The notes under the pieces are model-generated. The model was not told where the DNA came from. It saw only the letters and a list, made by a program, of their open reading frames with translations, and did no database searches. A program made the translations under genes and the position numbers. DNA of 64,000 nucleotides, taken from Methanomassiliicoccus sp. UBA345. Lineage in GTDB: Archaea; Thermoplasmatota; Thermoplasmata; Methanomassiliicoccales; Methanomassiliicoccaceae. Shown here piece after piece: positions 49,296-58,638 of this stretch. Positions within the stretch are counted from its first letter, which is position 1; every line of letters begins with the position of its first letter. The DNA lies in the NCBI GenBank assembly GCA_002504525.1, contig DATD01000035.1, forward strand, positions 63,511 to 127,510, read 5' to 3'.

Positions 49296-50228
49296 ATGAC
49301 CGACGCTGTCGTGGCCATAGGGGGCAACGCCATCCTTCGCAGGGGGGAGGCCGCTACGGTGGAGAACCAGATGAACAACCTTCGGCGCACCTGTGTGCCC
49401 TTGGCCCGGATGGTCTCGCGAGGATGGGGACTGACCCTGGTGCATGGCAACGGGCCGCAGGTGGGAAACATCCTCCTGCAGAACGAACTGGCCCGGGACG
49501 AGGTGCCGGCCATGCCCCTGGACGTGTGCGTAGCGCAGTCGCAGGGGCAGATGGGCTTCATGCTGCAGCAAGCGATGACGGAAGCGCTGCACCACGAAGG
49601 CATCGATCGCTCAGTGGTGTGCCTGATCACCAGGGTGACGGTCGATCCCGGCGATCCCGAGTTCCGAATGCCGTCCAAGCCCATCGGGCCTTACTACGAC
49701 AAGGCGGAGGCTGAGCGGCTGATGTTGCAAGGCTACCGAATGCGCGAGGACGTCGCTCGCAATGGCTGGCGAAGGATCGTGCCCTCCCCTCGTCCCCTTG
49801 CCGTCCTGGAGAAGGATGCGGTGCGAGCTCTGACGACTGGTGGCCACGTCGTCATCGCCGCTGGCGGTGGCGGCATACCGATGGTGGAGCGAGACGGCCG
49901 GCTGTGGGGCGTCGAGGCGGTGGTGGACAAGGACCTGGCCGCGTACGCGATAGCCAAGGACGCCGGAGATCTCATGGTCTTCCTGACCGATGTCGACGCT
50001 GCATTCCTTGACCATGGCGGTCCGGCGCAGAGGGCGATCGGGGAGATAACGGCGGAAGAGATGAGCCGCCACCTCGACGAGGGGCACTTCGCCCCCGGGT
50101 CCATGGGTCCGAAGGTAAAGGCCGCCGTCGACTTCGTCGACTCTTCAGAGAAGAAGGCGATCATAACCTCACCGGAACGTTTAGATAAGGCGTTGGAGAG
50201 TAAGGCGGGAACTCGTATTGTATTCTAG
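49296..50228 (+). CDS. arcC: carbamate kinase
   Basis: Transfers phosphate between carbamoyl phosphate and ADP. 310 residues. The amino-acid kinase fold starts V-A-I-G-G-N-A-I-L-R-R-G, then V-H-G-N-G-P-Q-V-G, V-C-V-A-Q-S-Q-G-Q-M-G-F (carbamate-kinase block), I-A-A-G-G-G-G-I-P and the D-K-D-L-A-A motif near the end. No arginine deiminase or ornithine transcarbamylase gene is nearby, so it may serve another carbamoyl-phosphate route. ATG at 49296 gives the standard N-terminus. Eight bases separate it from the DRG gene. Confidence 0.94.
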   Translation: MTDAVVAIGGNAILRRGEAATVENQMNNLRRTCVPLARMVSRGWGLTLVHGNGPQVGNILLQNELARDEVPAMPLDVCVAQSQGQMGFMLQQAMTEALHHEGIDRSVVCLITRVTVDPGDPEFRMPSKPIGPYYDKAEAERLMLQGYRMREDVARNGWRRIVPSPRPLAVLEKDAVRALTTGGHVVIAAGGGGIPMVERDGRLWGVEAVVDKDLAAYAIAKDAGDLMVFLTDVDAAFLDHGGPAQRAIGEITAEEMSRHLDEGHFAPGSMGPKVKAAVDFVDSSEKKAIITSPERLDKALESKAGTRIVF

Positions 50229-50236
50229 GTGAGCAT

Positions 50237-51352
50237 TTGGCACTGACCATCGATGAGCAGATAAAGGCGATCGAGGAAGAGATCGGCAAGACCCAATACA
50301 ATAAGGCGACCCAGGGTCACATAGGTCTCCTCAAGGCCAAGATCGCCCGCCTCAAGATGGAGCAGGAGAAGCGCCGGGCGGCGTCGGGAGGAGGCGGCCA
50401 GGGATACTCGGTGAAGAAGTCCGGCAACGCCACCCTGGCGCTGGTCGGGTTTCCGAGCGTGGGCAAGTCTACGCTACTCACCAAGCTGACCGATGCCAAG
50501 AGCGACGTTGCCGCCTACGCCTTCACCACGGTCGATGTCATCCCCGGCATCATGTACTACAAGTTCGCCAAGATCCAGGTTCTTGACCTGCCGGGCCTCA
50601 TCCGCGACGCCAGCAGGGGCAAGGGCCGAGGCAGGGAGGTCCTAGCGGTGGTGCGCACGGCGGACCTCATCCTGTTCGTCATCGACGTCTACGATACGAA
50701 TGTGGAAGTGCTCATCGACGAGCTGTACAACACGGGCATCCGCCTGAACACTCACCCTCCGAACGTGGTGATCACCAAGACCGACCGGGGCGGCATCGAG
50801 ATCAAGCCCACCGTCAACCTGACCAAGATCACCGCGGAGATGGCCTCTGACATGGTCTCTGCCTACGGTTACGTGAACGCGGAAGTGATCATCAGGGAGG
50901 ACATCGACGAGGAGCAGCTCATCGACGTGCTCACCGGCAACCGCGTGTACATGCGCTCCGTCACCGTGGTCAACAAGGTCGATCTGGTCGATTCGACATA
51001 TCTGGCGAAGGTCCAAGAGCGCCTGAAGGACCACGATCCCATATTCATCTCGGCCAACAAGGAGCTGAGGCTGGAGGATCTGAAGGAAGCCGTGTACAAG
51101 AAGCTGGAGTTCATCCATGTGTTCCTCAAGCCTCAGGGCAGGGAGGCGGACATGGACGAACCCATGGTCATCATGGGCGGCTCCTCGGTCGGCGACCTGT
51201 GCGACCGCATCCATCGCGCTTTCCGGCGAAACTTCCGATACGCCAACGTGTGGGGGGACAGCGCCAAGTTCCCCGGCCAGATGGTCGGAGTGGACCACGT
51301 CCTCCAGAACGGTGATATCATCACCATAGTGGTCAAGCGGGGCGCGGACTGA
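50237..51352 (+). CDS. DRG-family GTP-binding protein
   Basis: 371 residues: N-terminal helical region, GTPase with G1 G-F-P-S-V-G-K-S-T (71-79), G3 L-D-L-P-G, G4 N-K-V-D, S5D2L-like insert, and C-terminal TGS domain. The archaeal/eukaryal DRG family is associated with ribosomes. The start is a TTG with AGGTGAG just upstream; it overlaps nothing and follows arcC by eight bases. Confidence 0.94.
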   Translation: MALTIDEQIKAIEEEIGKTQYNKATQGHIGLLKAKIARLKMEQEKRRAASGGGGQGYSVKKSGNATLALVGFPSVGKSTLLTKLTDAKSDVAAYAFTTVDVIPGIMYYKFAKIQVLDLPGLIRDASRGKGRGREVLAVVRTADLILFVIDVYDTNVEVLIDELYNTGIRLNTHPPNVVITKTDRGGIEIKPTVNLTKITAEMASDMVSAYGYVNAEVIIREDIDEEQLIDVLTGNRVYMRSVTVVNKVDLVDSTYLAKVQERLKDHDPIFISANKELRLEDLKEAVYKKLEFIHVFLKPQGREADMDEPMVIMGGSSVGDLCDRIHRAFRRNFRYANVWGDSAKFPGQMVGVDHVLQNGDIITIVVKRGAD

Positions 51353-51399
51353 GCAAAGGATATTGGCTAGATAGACGATGCCCTGTACGAGGTCCTTTG

Positions 51400-52581
51400 A
51401 TGGCGTACAAGGGCATGTCGACCAAGGCGGTCCACTCGGGTGAGCGTCCCGAGAGGCCGACGGGCGCGGTGAACACTCCGATATATCAGTCGTCCACGTT
51501 CGTGTTCCCTACGGACAATCCCAGCACATGGGATGGGGACGCCCCGGAAGGCACGTACATGTACTCAAGGAGGGCCAACCCCACCGTCGAGGTTGCAGAG
51601 AGAAAGCTCGCCGAGCTGGAGTCGGGAAAGCGGTGCCTGCTCTTCTCCTCGGGCATGGCCGCCATATCTTCCATACTGACGGCCTATCTGGCCAAGGGCG
51701 ACGTCATGATCTCGCAGGAGGATATATACGGAGGAACCTATGGCTTCCTTCGGAACAATCTGCCGAGAATGGGCATCGAGGTCAGGTTCGGCCCCACCGC
51801 CGACACCGACGCTCTGATCGATGCCATCGCTCCCGGGACCAAGCTGGTATGGATGGAATCGCCCAGTAATCCCCTCATGAGGCTGGTCGACTACCCGGAG
51901 GTGGCAAAGGCAGCGCATGAGCGTGGAGCAATAGTCGTCATTGACAACACTCTTGCGTCGCCAATGAACCAGAGGCCGCTGGAGATGGGGGTGGATATGG
52001 TCACGGAGAGCGGGACCAAGTACCTTGGAGGACACTCCGACCTGCTGGCCGGAGCGGTGGTCAGCGGCGACTTTGACATCTCGCCCGTCCACGACGCGAG
52101 ATCGTCCTTTGGCGGTTCGCTCGATCCCTTCGCATCATTCCTCCTGGAGCGGGGGATGAAGACCCTGCCGCTGCGAATGGAGCGGCACAACCGGAACGGC
52201 CTGGAGGTCGCCGAATTCCTAGAGGACCACCCTGTGGTGGAGCGCGTCCATTACCCTGGACTGAAGAGCCATCCGCAGCATGCGCTGGCGAAGCGGCTCC
52301 TCTCCGGCTGCGGAGGGCTGATGAGCTTCGAGGTAAAAGGAGGCCGACAGGCCGCCGAGAAGGCCATGAGGTCCATGCGGCTGATCAAGATGGCCACCAG
52401 CCTGGGCGGGGTCGAGAGCCTGGTAAGCATGCCATTGAACACCTCCCACCGACCCCTGCCGCCTGAGGAGCGGAAGAGGCTGGGCATCACCGACTCCATG
52501 CTCCGCGTGTCGCTGGGTATAGAGGATGTCGAGGACCTCAAGGAGGACCTGGATCAAGCACTCAGGGCCTCACAGGCCTGA
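51400..52581 (+). CDS. cystathionine gamma-synthase / gamma-lyase family PLP enzyme
   Basis: Cys/Met metabolism enzyme of 393 residues. PLP lysine is Lys207 in E-S-G-T-K-Y-L-G-G-H-S-D, and the phosphate site S-S-G-M-A-A-I-S lies near 84-91. Y-S-R-R-A-N-P-T and the C-terminal S-L-G-G-V-E-S-L-V-S-M-P are family blocks. Synthase, lyase and O-acetylhomoserine variants cannot be separated by eye. ATG at 51400 is preferred to the TTG before it. Confidence 0.92.
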   Translation: MAYKGMSTKAVHSGERPERPTGAVNTPIYQSSTFVFPTDNPSTWDGDAPEGTYMYSRRANPTVEVAERKLAELESGKRCLLFSSGMAAISSILTAYLAKGDVMISQEDIYGGTYGFLRNNLPRMGIEVRFGPTADTDALIDAIAPGTKLVWMESPSNPLMRLVDYPEVAKAAHERGAIVVIDNTLASPMNQRPLEMGVDMVTESGTKYLGGHSDLLAGAVVSGDFDISPVHDARSSFGGSLDPFASFLLERGMKTLPLRMERHNRNGLEVAEFLEDHPVVERVHYPGLKSHPQHALAKRLLSGCGGLMSFEVKGGRQAAEKAMRSMRLIKMATSLGGVESLVSMPLNTSHRPLPPEERKRLGITDSMLRVSLGIEDVEDLKEDLDQALRASQA

Positions 52582-53181
52582 GACGGCCCATACCAGCTTG
52601 TCTATCTGGACGGCCATGGAGTCGCGCACGCGCAAAGTATCGGCGCCGCGGTCCCGGTTCATCCGCTCCATGAAGCTCGGGAACCAATCGGAGACATGGT
52701 TGGACGGCACCGGCAGCAGGACCAGCGTCAATCCTTCGGTGGAGAAGTTGTTCCTCACCCAGGACCGGGCCGCCTCGCCCAGCGCCACGATGGTATGCGC
52801 TCCGTCCTCCATCAGCGCATCGACCTCGTCGCGAACCGAGGTGGGGGTGAACCTTCCGAGCTCCTCCCTCTCCCCCGCTGGATGCTTGGACAGGTATACG
52901 AGATGGCCGAAATGGAACAGCTTGCTCAGCTCTGCCATCTTCTCGTCCTTCTGGCAATCCCCCAGCTCCTCGAGGAAATTGTCGATGCGCACCAGCAGCC
53001 TGCCCGGTTCCGCGGCGGCGAAGATCATGCGGCGGGCCGAAACGTCATCGAACGTGCGGCTGACCTGATAGATCGGCAGCAGGTGGGGGGAAGGGCTCTC
53101 GGCGATGATGATGACCCTGACCTGCTCGGGACGGGGGACAATTACCCCTCGCCCCTCCTGCTCCGGCGCTGCTGCTTCCAT
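52570..53181 (-). CDS. hypothetical protein, possibly uracil-DNA-glycosylase fold
   Basis: 203 residues. The segment V-R-V-I-I-I-A-E-S-P-S-P-H near residue 20, the helical middle, and I-V-A-L-G-E-A-A-R-S-W-V then P-V-P-S-N-H with a final H-containing motif are reminiscent of the UDG superfamily (motif A strand plus the P-x-P-S loop), but catalytic residues are not securely matched. A TATA-like element about 30 bases upstream fits a leaderless start at ATG 53181. It overlaps the cystathionine gene by 12 bases at the 3' end. Confidence 0.6.
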   Translation of the reverse strand: MEAAAPEQEGRGVIVPRPEQVRVIIIAESPSPHLLPIYQVSRTFDDVSARRMIFAAAEPGRLLVRIDNFLEELGDCQKDEKMAELSKLFHFGHLVYLSKHPAGEREELGRFTPTSVRDEVDALMEDGAHTIVALGEAARSWVRNNFSTEGLTLVLLPVPSNHVSDWFPSFMERMNRDRGADTLRVRDSMAVQIDKLVWAVSGL

Positions 53182-53333
53182 CGTATCGCTATGGCATCGA
53201 TGCTGGAACATAAATCTCTATGCGAGGCGTCCGCGATCACGCGGTAGGGCCGTCACGTCGCGTCAGAACAGGCAGCTCGCCAGCGCCAGGCCGGCAGGAA
53301 ACGGTTTAATAACGCCATCCCATTGTCCGAACG

Positions 53334-54581
53334 ATGATTCAGCGCCCTCGTGGTACCAGGGACTTCGGGCCGGATGAGATGGAGAAGAGGCGCCGCCTTG
53401 AGGCCACCATGCGCCATGAGGCCGCGCTGTTCGGGTTCCGTGAGATCTCAACCCCCATCTTCGAGCATACCGAGCTCTTCACCCTGAGGTCCGGTCCCAA
53501 CGTGGTCGAGGAGATCTACGCGTTCCAGGACAAGGGGGGCAGGGAGATCTCCCTCCGTCCGGAGCTCACCGCCCCGGCGATGCGCTTCTTCGTCAACGAG
53601 ATGAGCAATAGCGCGAGGCCGCTCAAGATGTTCTACTTCGGGCAGTGCTTCCGCTACGAGCGGCCGCAGTCCGGGAGGTTCAGGGAGTTCTTCCAGTTCG
53701 GTGCCGAGCTCATCGGCAACCCCGGCCCGGAGTCGGATGCGGAGGTCATAGCGCTGGCCGCGTCCATCATGCGCCGCATCGGACTGAAGCAGTATACCAT
53801 CCGCATCGGCCACATCGGGGTCCTGCGCAGCATGCTTGCCGAGGCTGGAGTGGGCTCCGAGGCAGCGCCGCTCATCCTGCAGAAGCTGGACAAGAAGGAG
53901 TACGACGAGGCCCGCCAGCGCATGCAGGAGGCCGGAATGGACGATGCTAAGATCGAGAGCGTGGTCGACATCACCAACACCGTCGGCCCGGTCGAAGTGC
54001 TGGACAAGGTCTCCGGGGAAGCTCGCGAGCATCTTATGGGCGTCTTCAACGTGCTGCAGGCCTACGGCTTCGACAACATCCAGGTCGATCTGGGCGTGGT
54101 GCGCGGACTCGATTACTACACCGGCATGGTGTTCGAGATGGACGCCCCGGTGCTCGGAGCCGAGAAGCAGATCTGCGGAGGCGGCTCCTATTCTCTGACG
54201 GAGTTGTTCGGAGGGGAGAAGACATTCTCCACCGGTTTCGGAATAGGCTTCGACCGCACCCTGCTGGCGCTGGAGAAGGAAGGCCTGGAGGCGCCGCCGC
54301 ATGGCGTCGATGTGTACGTACTGCCGGTCGGGGAGCCGGCCAGGGCGGAGGCTCACCGCATCGCCGCCGAGCTGCGGCAGGCGGGCCTGAGCACCGACAT
54401 CGACCTGATGGGGAGAAGCCTCTCCAAGAGCATGAAGCATGCCAACACCATCAATGCGCGCCGCACCGTGATCGTGGGCGAGAAGGAGATGTCGCAGGGC
54501 GCGGTGGCCCTCAGGGACATGATCACTGGCGAGCAGACGATGGTCAAGAGGGACGAACTGGTGGCCACCCTCAAGAAGTGA
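53334..54581 (+). CDS. hisS: histidyl-tRNA synthetase
   Basis: Charges tRNA-His. Class II synthetase of 415 residues. It starts M-I-Q-R-P-R-G-T-R-D-F-G-P; motif 2 is Y-F-G-Q-C-F-R-Y-E-R-P-Q-S-G-R-F-R-E-F-F-Q-F, the His-specific block R-G-L-D-Y-Y-T-G-M-V-F, and motif 3 F-G-I-G-F-D-R. A TATA-like GGTTTAATAA lies about 25 bases before the ATG (leaderless). Confidence 0.96.
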   Translation: MIQRPRGTRDFGPDEMEKRRRLEATMRHEAALFGFREISTPIFEHTELFTLRSGPNVVEEIYAFQDKGGREISLRPELTAPAMRFFVNEMSNSARPLKMFYFGQCFRYERPQSGRFREFFQFGAELIGNPGPESDAEVIALAASIMRRIGLKQYTIRIGHIGVLRSMLAEAGVGSEAAPLILQKLDKKEYDEARQRMQEAGMDDAKIESVVDITNTVGPVEVLDKVSGEAREHLMGVFNVLQAYGFDNIQVDLGVVRGLDYYTGMVFEMDAPVLGAEKQICGGGSYSLTELFGGEKTFSTGFGIGFDRTLLALEKEGLEAPPHGVDVYVLPVGEPARAEAHRIAAELRQAGLSTDIDLMGRSLSKSMKHANTINARRTVIVGEKEMSQGAVALRDMITGEQTMVKRDELVATLKK

Positions 54582-54830
54582 TAATAAACGCCCGAGGCCG
54601 GCATCTAGGTGGGGATTCGGAGGAAAATTGCTTAGGAGGAGAGTTGAGCACCGACCTCAGGCGCTAATACTCCTAATTCTGCCCTTCTATATAATCATAT
54701 CCCCTATTTGCGTGAATCGTCCGACCGCACATTTCTAGCGGAGATCGCTGGCCAGTTCCCTCCACCGAAATGGAATCCATCTGGAAGCTGGTGGCATTCT
54801 ATGAAGCGCGATGGCATCCTGATGTGACGG

Positions 54831-55265
54831 CTACGGGTTCGGCTTCCCCTTCGGCAGGAGGTCGCGCATGATGTCCTGCTCCATGTTGAGCAGGGCGTCG
54901 GCCCTCGCTACCATCGGATGCCCTCTCCGGACGTTGGAGAACGTGGCGCTGCGGAAATGGCCGGACAGCTTCCTGATCTCGGCGAGGTACGGCTGCAGAT
55001 TGGCCGCGCGGCAAGCATATTGTCCATTCACCTGGCGCACCATCAGCTCGGAGTCGCTGATCACCTCGACCTCATCCGCGCCGAGATCCTTCGCCTCCTT
55101 CAGCGCGGCGATCGCTCCCCGGTACTCGGCCACGTTGTTGGTGGTGCGCCCGATGTAGCGGGCGTATTCCTTGATGACCCTGCTTCCGTCGGTCACCACC
55201 ACCGCGAACGCCGCCGGCCCGGGATTGCCCCTGGAGCCGCCATCGGTGTACACCAGCACTTTCAT
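54831..55265 (-). CDS. rnhA: ribonuclease HI-family protein
   Basis: 144 residues. Motifs Y-T-D-G-G-S-R-G-N-P-G-P-A-A (catalytic Asp7), N-N-V-A-E-Y-R-G (Glu), S-D-S-E-L-M-V-R-Q (Asp) and a late N-x-x-A-D-A-L define the RNase HI/archaeal-type fold. The histidine loop of bacterial enzymes is not clear, fitting the archaeal type. It overlaps the panD 3' end (ATGA), an unusual pairing. Confidence 0.92.
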   Translation of the reverse strand: MKVLVYTDGGSRGNPGPAAFAVVVTDGSRVIKEYARYIGRTTNNVAEYRGAIAALKEAKDLGADEVEVISDSELMVRQVNGQYACRAANLQPYLAEIRKLSGHFRSATFSNVRRGHPMVARADALLNMEQDIMRDLLPKGKPNP

Positions 55266-55639
55266 CCGCTCACCGACGGATCCGATGGACCGGGCGCATG
55301 CAGCGTCTTGACCCTATGGTTCTTGCTGTTCACCAGGACGATGTTCGGCCGCACCGGGCGGTCGGTGATCTCGAATGCCATGATGATGATGCGGTCGCCT
55401 GGGCTGACCAGATGGGCCGCCGCTCCGTTGACGCATATGATGCCGGAGCCCGGTTCCCCCTCAACGGTGTACGTCTCGAACCTGGCGCCGTTATCCACGT
55501 CGGAGACGAGGACCTTCTCTCCGGCCCAGATGTCCGCCTCGTCCAGGAGCTCCTTGTCTATGGTGATGCTCCCGATATAATCAGGGTCGGCCTGGGTCAC
55601 CACCGCGCGGTGGATCTTGCCCCGAAGGAGGACACGCAT
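55262..55639 (-). CDS. panD: bacterial-type aspartate 1-decarboxylase
   Basis: Makes beta-alanine for CoA. 125 residues. The self-cleavage site is Y-I-G-S-I-T-I-D, between Gly23 and Ser24, giving the pyruvoyl group. K-I-H-R-A-V-V-T-Q-A-D, V-D-N-G-A-R-F-E-T-Y, I-C-V-N-G-A-A-A-H-L-V and P-G-D-R-I-I-I-M are all panD blocks. Archaea usually use the PLP enzyme MfnA instead, so this bacterial form stands out. Coupled to the RNase HI gene. Confidence 0.92.
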   Translation of the reverse strand: MRVLLRGKIHRAVVTQADPDYIGSITIDKELLDEADIWAGEKVLVSDVDNGARFETYTVEGEPGSGIICVNGAAAHLVSPGDRIIIMAFEITDRPVRPNIVLVNSKNHRVKTLHAPGPSDPSVSG

Positions 55640-55728
55640 GATATATGATGAAAGAACCGAGGTTCAAGAACCTTACTATGTTCCATCGTACCTCTCCCCT
55701 CATTATCCACGGCGGCCTGCCCGGACAA

Positions 55729-55737
55729 GCTATTTAT
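55729..55737 (+). promoter_or_regulatory. TATA-like box of the second metal-chelate importer operon
   Basis: CTATTTATG, with the palindrome at 55747-55774 starting 10 bases downstream and covering the expected transcription start. Confidence 0.4.
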
Positions 55738-55746
55738 GGGAAATGG

Positions 55747-55774
55747 GTGTTACCTATGAGTTAAGTCGTAACAC
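55747..55774. promoter_or_regulatory. NikR-like operator GTGTTAC-N14-GTAACAC
   Basis: A perfect 7-base inverted repeat with a 14-base spacer, just upstream of the GTG start of the binding-protein gene. The half-sites match what I recall as the archaeal and delta-proteobacterial NikR operator from comparative genomics, which suggests nickel-responsive repression. Confidence 0.65.
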
Positions 55775-55786
55775 TAAGCGATTCAG

Positions 55787-56719
55787 GTGATAAAGACGAA
55801 CAAGAAAGGAGTTTTCGCGATCACAGTGGTGGCCGTGCTCATCGTCGCCAGCATGGCCGGCGCTATCATCCTTTTGCAGGACGCCCCCGCCGAGGATCCG
55901 GGGGACCTTAAGCTTACTGTGGTGGATGACAGGGGAAAGAGCGTGTACTTCGCCGATTCCCCCCAGACGATAGTCTCCCTCGGCTCATCGTTCACCGAGA
56001 TCATCATTGCTCTGAACGAGAGCGACCGACTGGTTGGTGTCGACTATTCCGGCGCTGCTCTGGAGGGCATTCCGGAGAACGTGACCGACCTGGGCAAGAC
56101 GAGCACCCTGTCCATGGAGTCGCTGCTGTACCTAGAGCCGGATGTTGTCATCATATGGAACTTCTCAATGTATGCGTCACTGATCGAGGACATGGAGGAC
56201 AAGGGCCTCAAAGTGGTCGCCTACTACCCCAAGAATGTGAGCCAGGTGCTCTCCACCATGGAACGCATCGGCGACATGCTGGGCGCTAACGCTACCGCTG
56301 TGGTCGATTCCATGAAGGCCAGAGTGAATGCGGTGGTGGAGAGGACCGCCAGCTTGACCGACGATCAACGCACCAGGGTGTACCTCGAACTGACAAGCAT
56401 GAGCGGGCAGACCGTTGGAAGCGGCACTCTCAGCCATGAACTGATCACCATGGCCGGAGGCGCCAACATCTTCGCCAACAGCACCAGCAACTTCCTCGCC
56501 AATCGGGAGCATGTGATAGACCGCAACCCGGAGGTCATAGTGGTGGAGAACTCATCGCCACACGATGAGCAATACTTCAGAGGCGCTTATGCCTCCACGG
56601 ACGCGGTTATGAACGACAGGATCCACCGCATCGCCGCCGGGACGCTCACTACCTCCCCCCGACTGGTCGATGCATTGGAGGACCTGGCACGCTGGCTTCA
56701 GCCCGAGCTGTTCCCGTGA
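55787..56719 (+). CDS. class III substrate-binding protein of a second metal-chelate importer
   Basis: 310 residues. Residues 8-28 are a hydrophobic anchor with no lipobox Cys; then the PF01497-type receptor: P-Q-T-I-V-S-L-G-S-S-F-T-E-I-I-I-A-L and V-G-V-D-Y-S-G. A GTG start fits because the palindrome ends just before it. With the NikR-like operator the likely cargo is a nickel chelate, cobalt or heme-like tetrapyrrole; iron-siderophore is the fallback. Confidence 0.88.
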   Translation: MIKTNKKGVFAITVVAVLIVASMAGAIILLQDAPAEDPGDLKLTVVDDRGKSVYFADSPQTIVSLGSSFTEIIIALNESDRLVGVDYSGAALEGIPENVTDLGKTSTLSMESLLYLEPDVVIIWNFSMYASLIEDMEDKGLKVVAYYPKNVSQVLSTMERIGDMLGANATAVVDSMKARVNAVVERTASLTDDQRTRVYLELTSMSGQTVGSGTLSHELITMAGGANIFANSTSNFLANREHVIDRNPEVIVVENSSPHDEQYFRGAYASTDAVMNDRIHRIAAGTLTTSPRLVDALEDLARWLQPELFP

Positions 56720-56801
56720 GCAGGTCAAACCCCTTCTTCCATTTTCATTCTGGCCTTGGATGCATGAGCTAATAAATCATGATGGTTATGCCGGACGCAC
56801 C

Positions 56802-57842
56802 ATGGACGCGGTGGACGTAGCCTCTATACAGAAGAAGAAGTTCGCTCGCTGGGGAGCGATCACTGCCGCGATGGCTGTGGGGCTCGTTCTCACTCTATTG
56901 ATCTCACTGAACATCGGCGCGGTGAACTATCCTCTCGATATCATAATGGACGTGCTGACCGGAGGGGGCACCAATGCACAAAGACAGATAATACTGGAAA
57001 CCCGCCTTCCTCGCATCATCCTCGCTGCGCTGGTGGGCGCCGCTCTGGCAGTGGCCGGCGCGGCCATGCAGGGCGTGTTCCGCAATCCCATGGCGTCGCC
57101 CTATGTGCTGGGGATCTCGTCGGGCGCGGCGTTCGGCGCCTCCCTGGCGATCGTGCTGGGCATATCCTGGCTACCGGGCCAGTTCGCCGTTCCGTCGATG
57201 GCCTTCCTGTTCTGCTTCCTCACGCTCTTCCTGGTCTACGCGATATCGAGGACCAAGGGAGGCTTCGTGCCGGTTGAGACGCTGCTGCTGGCAGGCATAG
57301 CGGTCGGAGCCTTCTTCACGGCTCTGGTATCGCTGATGAAGTATTTCGCCGGCGATAATCTGGAGGTCATAGTGTTCTGGATGATGGGCGGGCTGTGGCA
57401 GGCCGAGTGGAAGGATGTGGTGATCAGCCTCCCGATGATAATCGCTGGAACAGCGATACTGTGGCTGCTGTCTCGGGACCTCAACACCATGATGGTGGGC
57501 GAGGAGCATGCCCTTCACCTCGGGCTTAACGTCAACAGCGTCCGCCTGATCGTCCTGCTCGCCGCCTCCCTGGTCACCGCTGCGGCGGTGTCGGTGAGCG
57601 GTATCATCGGCTTCGTCGGCCTGGTGATACCGCATGTGGTCCGCCTGCTGGTCGGTCCTGACCACCGCATCCTCATCCCCGTCTCGCTTCTGGGGGGCGC
57701 CATATTCATGGTATGGACCGACACCCTGGCACGTACTATCATTTCCCCCGCGGAACTGCCGGTTGGAATAATCACCGCGCTGGTGGGCGCGCCCTTCTTT
57801 GTATACCTGATCATATCCCGCCGCAGGAAGATGGGGTGGTGA
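56802..57842 (+). CDS. FecCD-type ABC permease of the second importer
   Basis: 346 residues, about ten helices. Signature T-R-L-P-R-I-I-L-A-A then A-G-A-A-M-Q-G-V-F-R-N-P-M-A-S-P-Y-V-L-G-I, and the coupling helix G-F-V-G-L-V-I-P-H-V-V-R-L. The ATG at 56802 has no ribosome site but a TATA-like A-A-T-A-A-A-T-like element about 30 bases upstream, so it may also be made from an internal promoter. The binding-protein gene ends 82 bases before it. Confidence 0.92.
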   Translation: MDAVDVASIQKKKFARWGAITAAMAVGLVLTLLISLNIGAVNYPLDIIMDVLTGGGTNAQRQIILETRLPRIILAALVGAALAVAGAAMQGVFRNPMASPYVLGISSGAAFGASLAIVLGISWLPGQFAVPSMAFLFCFLTLFLVYAISRTKGGFVPVETLLLAGIAVGAFFTALVSLMKYFAGDNLEVIVFWMMGGLWQAEWKDVVISLPMIIAGTAILWLLSRDLNTMMVGEEHALHLGLNVNSVRLIVLLAASLVTAAAVSVSGIIGFVGLVIPHVVRLLVGPDHRILIPVSLLGGAIFMVWTDTLARTIISPAELPVGIITALVGAPFFVYLIISRRRKMGW

Positions 57843-57843
57843 A

Positions 57844-58638
57844 GTGAAGCTCAGCGTGCAGGGGGTCTCGTTCAGCTACCGTTCGGAGGATGTCGTCAAC
57901 GACGTGAGCTTCGAAGCGGGAGAGGGCCAGATCATCGGGATCCTCGGACCTAACGGTTCAGGAAAGACGACCCTTCTGAAATGCATCAATCGGGTGCTTT
58001 CCCCGCACAAGGGCACTGTTCTCCTTGACGGTGTCGATTACCATGAGCGGACAAGAAAGCAGATCGCCCGGCAGATCGGAGTGGTGCCGCAATCGGCGAA
58101 CTCCAGCTTTCCGTTCACCGCCCTGGACATCGTCATGATGGGCCGCAACCCTGAACTGGAGCGTTTCGAGAGGGAGAAGGAGAGCGACCTGCAGATCGTC
58201 AGCAACGCGATGGAGATGACCAACACCGCCTTCCTGGCCAGCCGCCCCATGGACCAACTGTCCGGTGGCGAGAGGCAGAGGGTGATCATTGCCCGAGCGT
58301 TAGCACAGCGGCCCAAGATCCTGCTGTTGGACGAGCCGACCCTGCACCTGGACGTCAATCACCAGATGGAGATCCTTGACCTGATATCGAGGCTGGCGCG
58401 GGAGGAGAGGATGCTGGTGATAATCGTCACCCACGACCTGAGCCTGGCGGCGCGGTACTGCGACCGCATCATCATGCTCCGCAAGGGATGCATAGTCTCC
58501 GCTGGCGATGTCACTCACGCGCTCACCAAGGAGAACATGGCCAAGGTGTTCTCCATCGATGCCACTATCTATTACGATGAGCGTATCGGAACGCATAACG
58601 TGGCCGTGATCGGCGCGATCAGGGAGAGGACGGAATGA
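57844..58638 (+). CDS. ABC ATPase of the second importer
   Basis: 264 residues, intact. Walker A G-P-N-G-S-G-K-T (35-42), signature L-S-G-G-E-R-Q-R-V, Walker B L-L-L-D-E-P-T-L-H-L-D, and H-D-L-S-L-A-A switch region. The GTG start is one base after the permease stop. Compared with the frameshifted copy at 4407-5196 this shows what the other should look like. Confidence 0.93.
   Translation: MKLSVQGVSFSYRSEDVVNDVSFEAGEGQIIGILGPNGSGKTTLLKCINRVLSPHKGTVLLDGVDYHERTRKQIARQIGVVPQSANSSFPFTALDIVMMGRNPELERFEREKESDLQIVSNAMEMTNTAFLASRPMDQLSGGERQRVIIARALAQRPKILLLDEPTLHLDVNHQMEILDLISRLAREERMLVIIVTHDLSLAARYCDRIIMLRKGCIVSAGDVTHALTKENMAKVFSIDATIYYDERIGTHNVAVIGAIRERTE

Noticed and set aside
54582..54830. TATA-like TCTATATAATCAT near 54680 as promoter of an unknown RNA
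   Set aside because: No gene or stable fold follows it on either strand; could be chance in an AT-rich gap.
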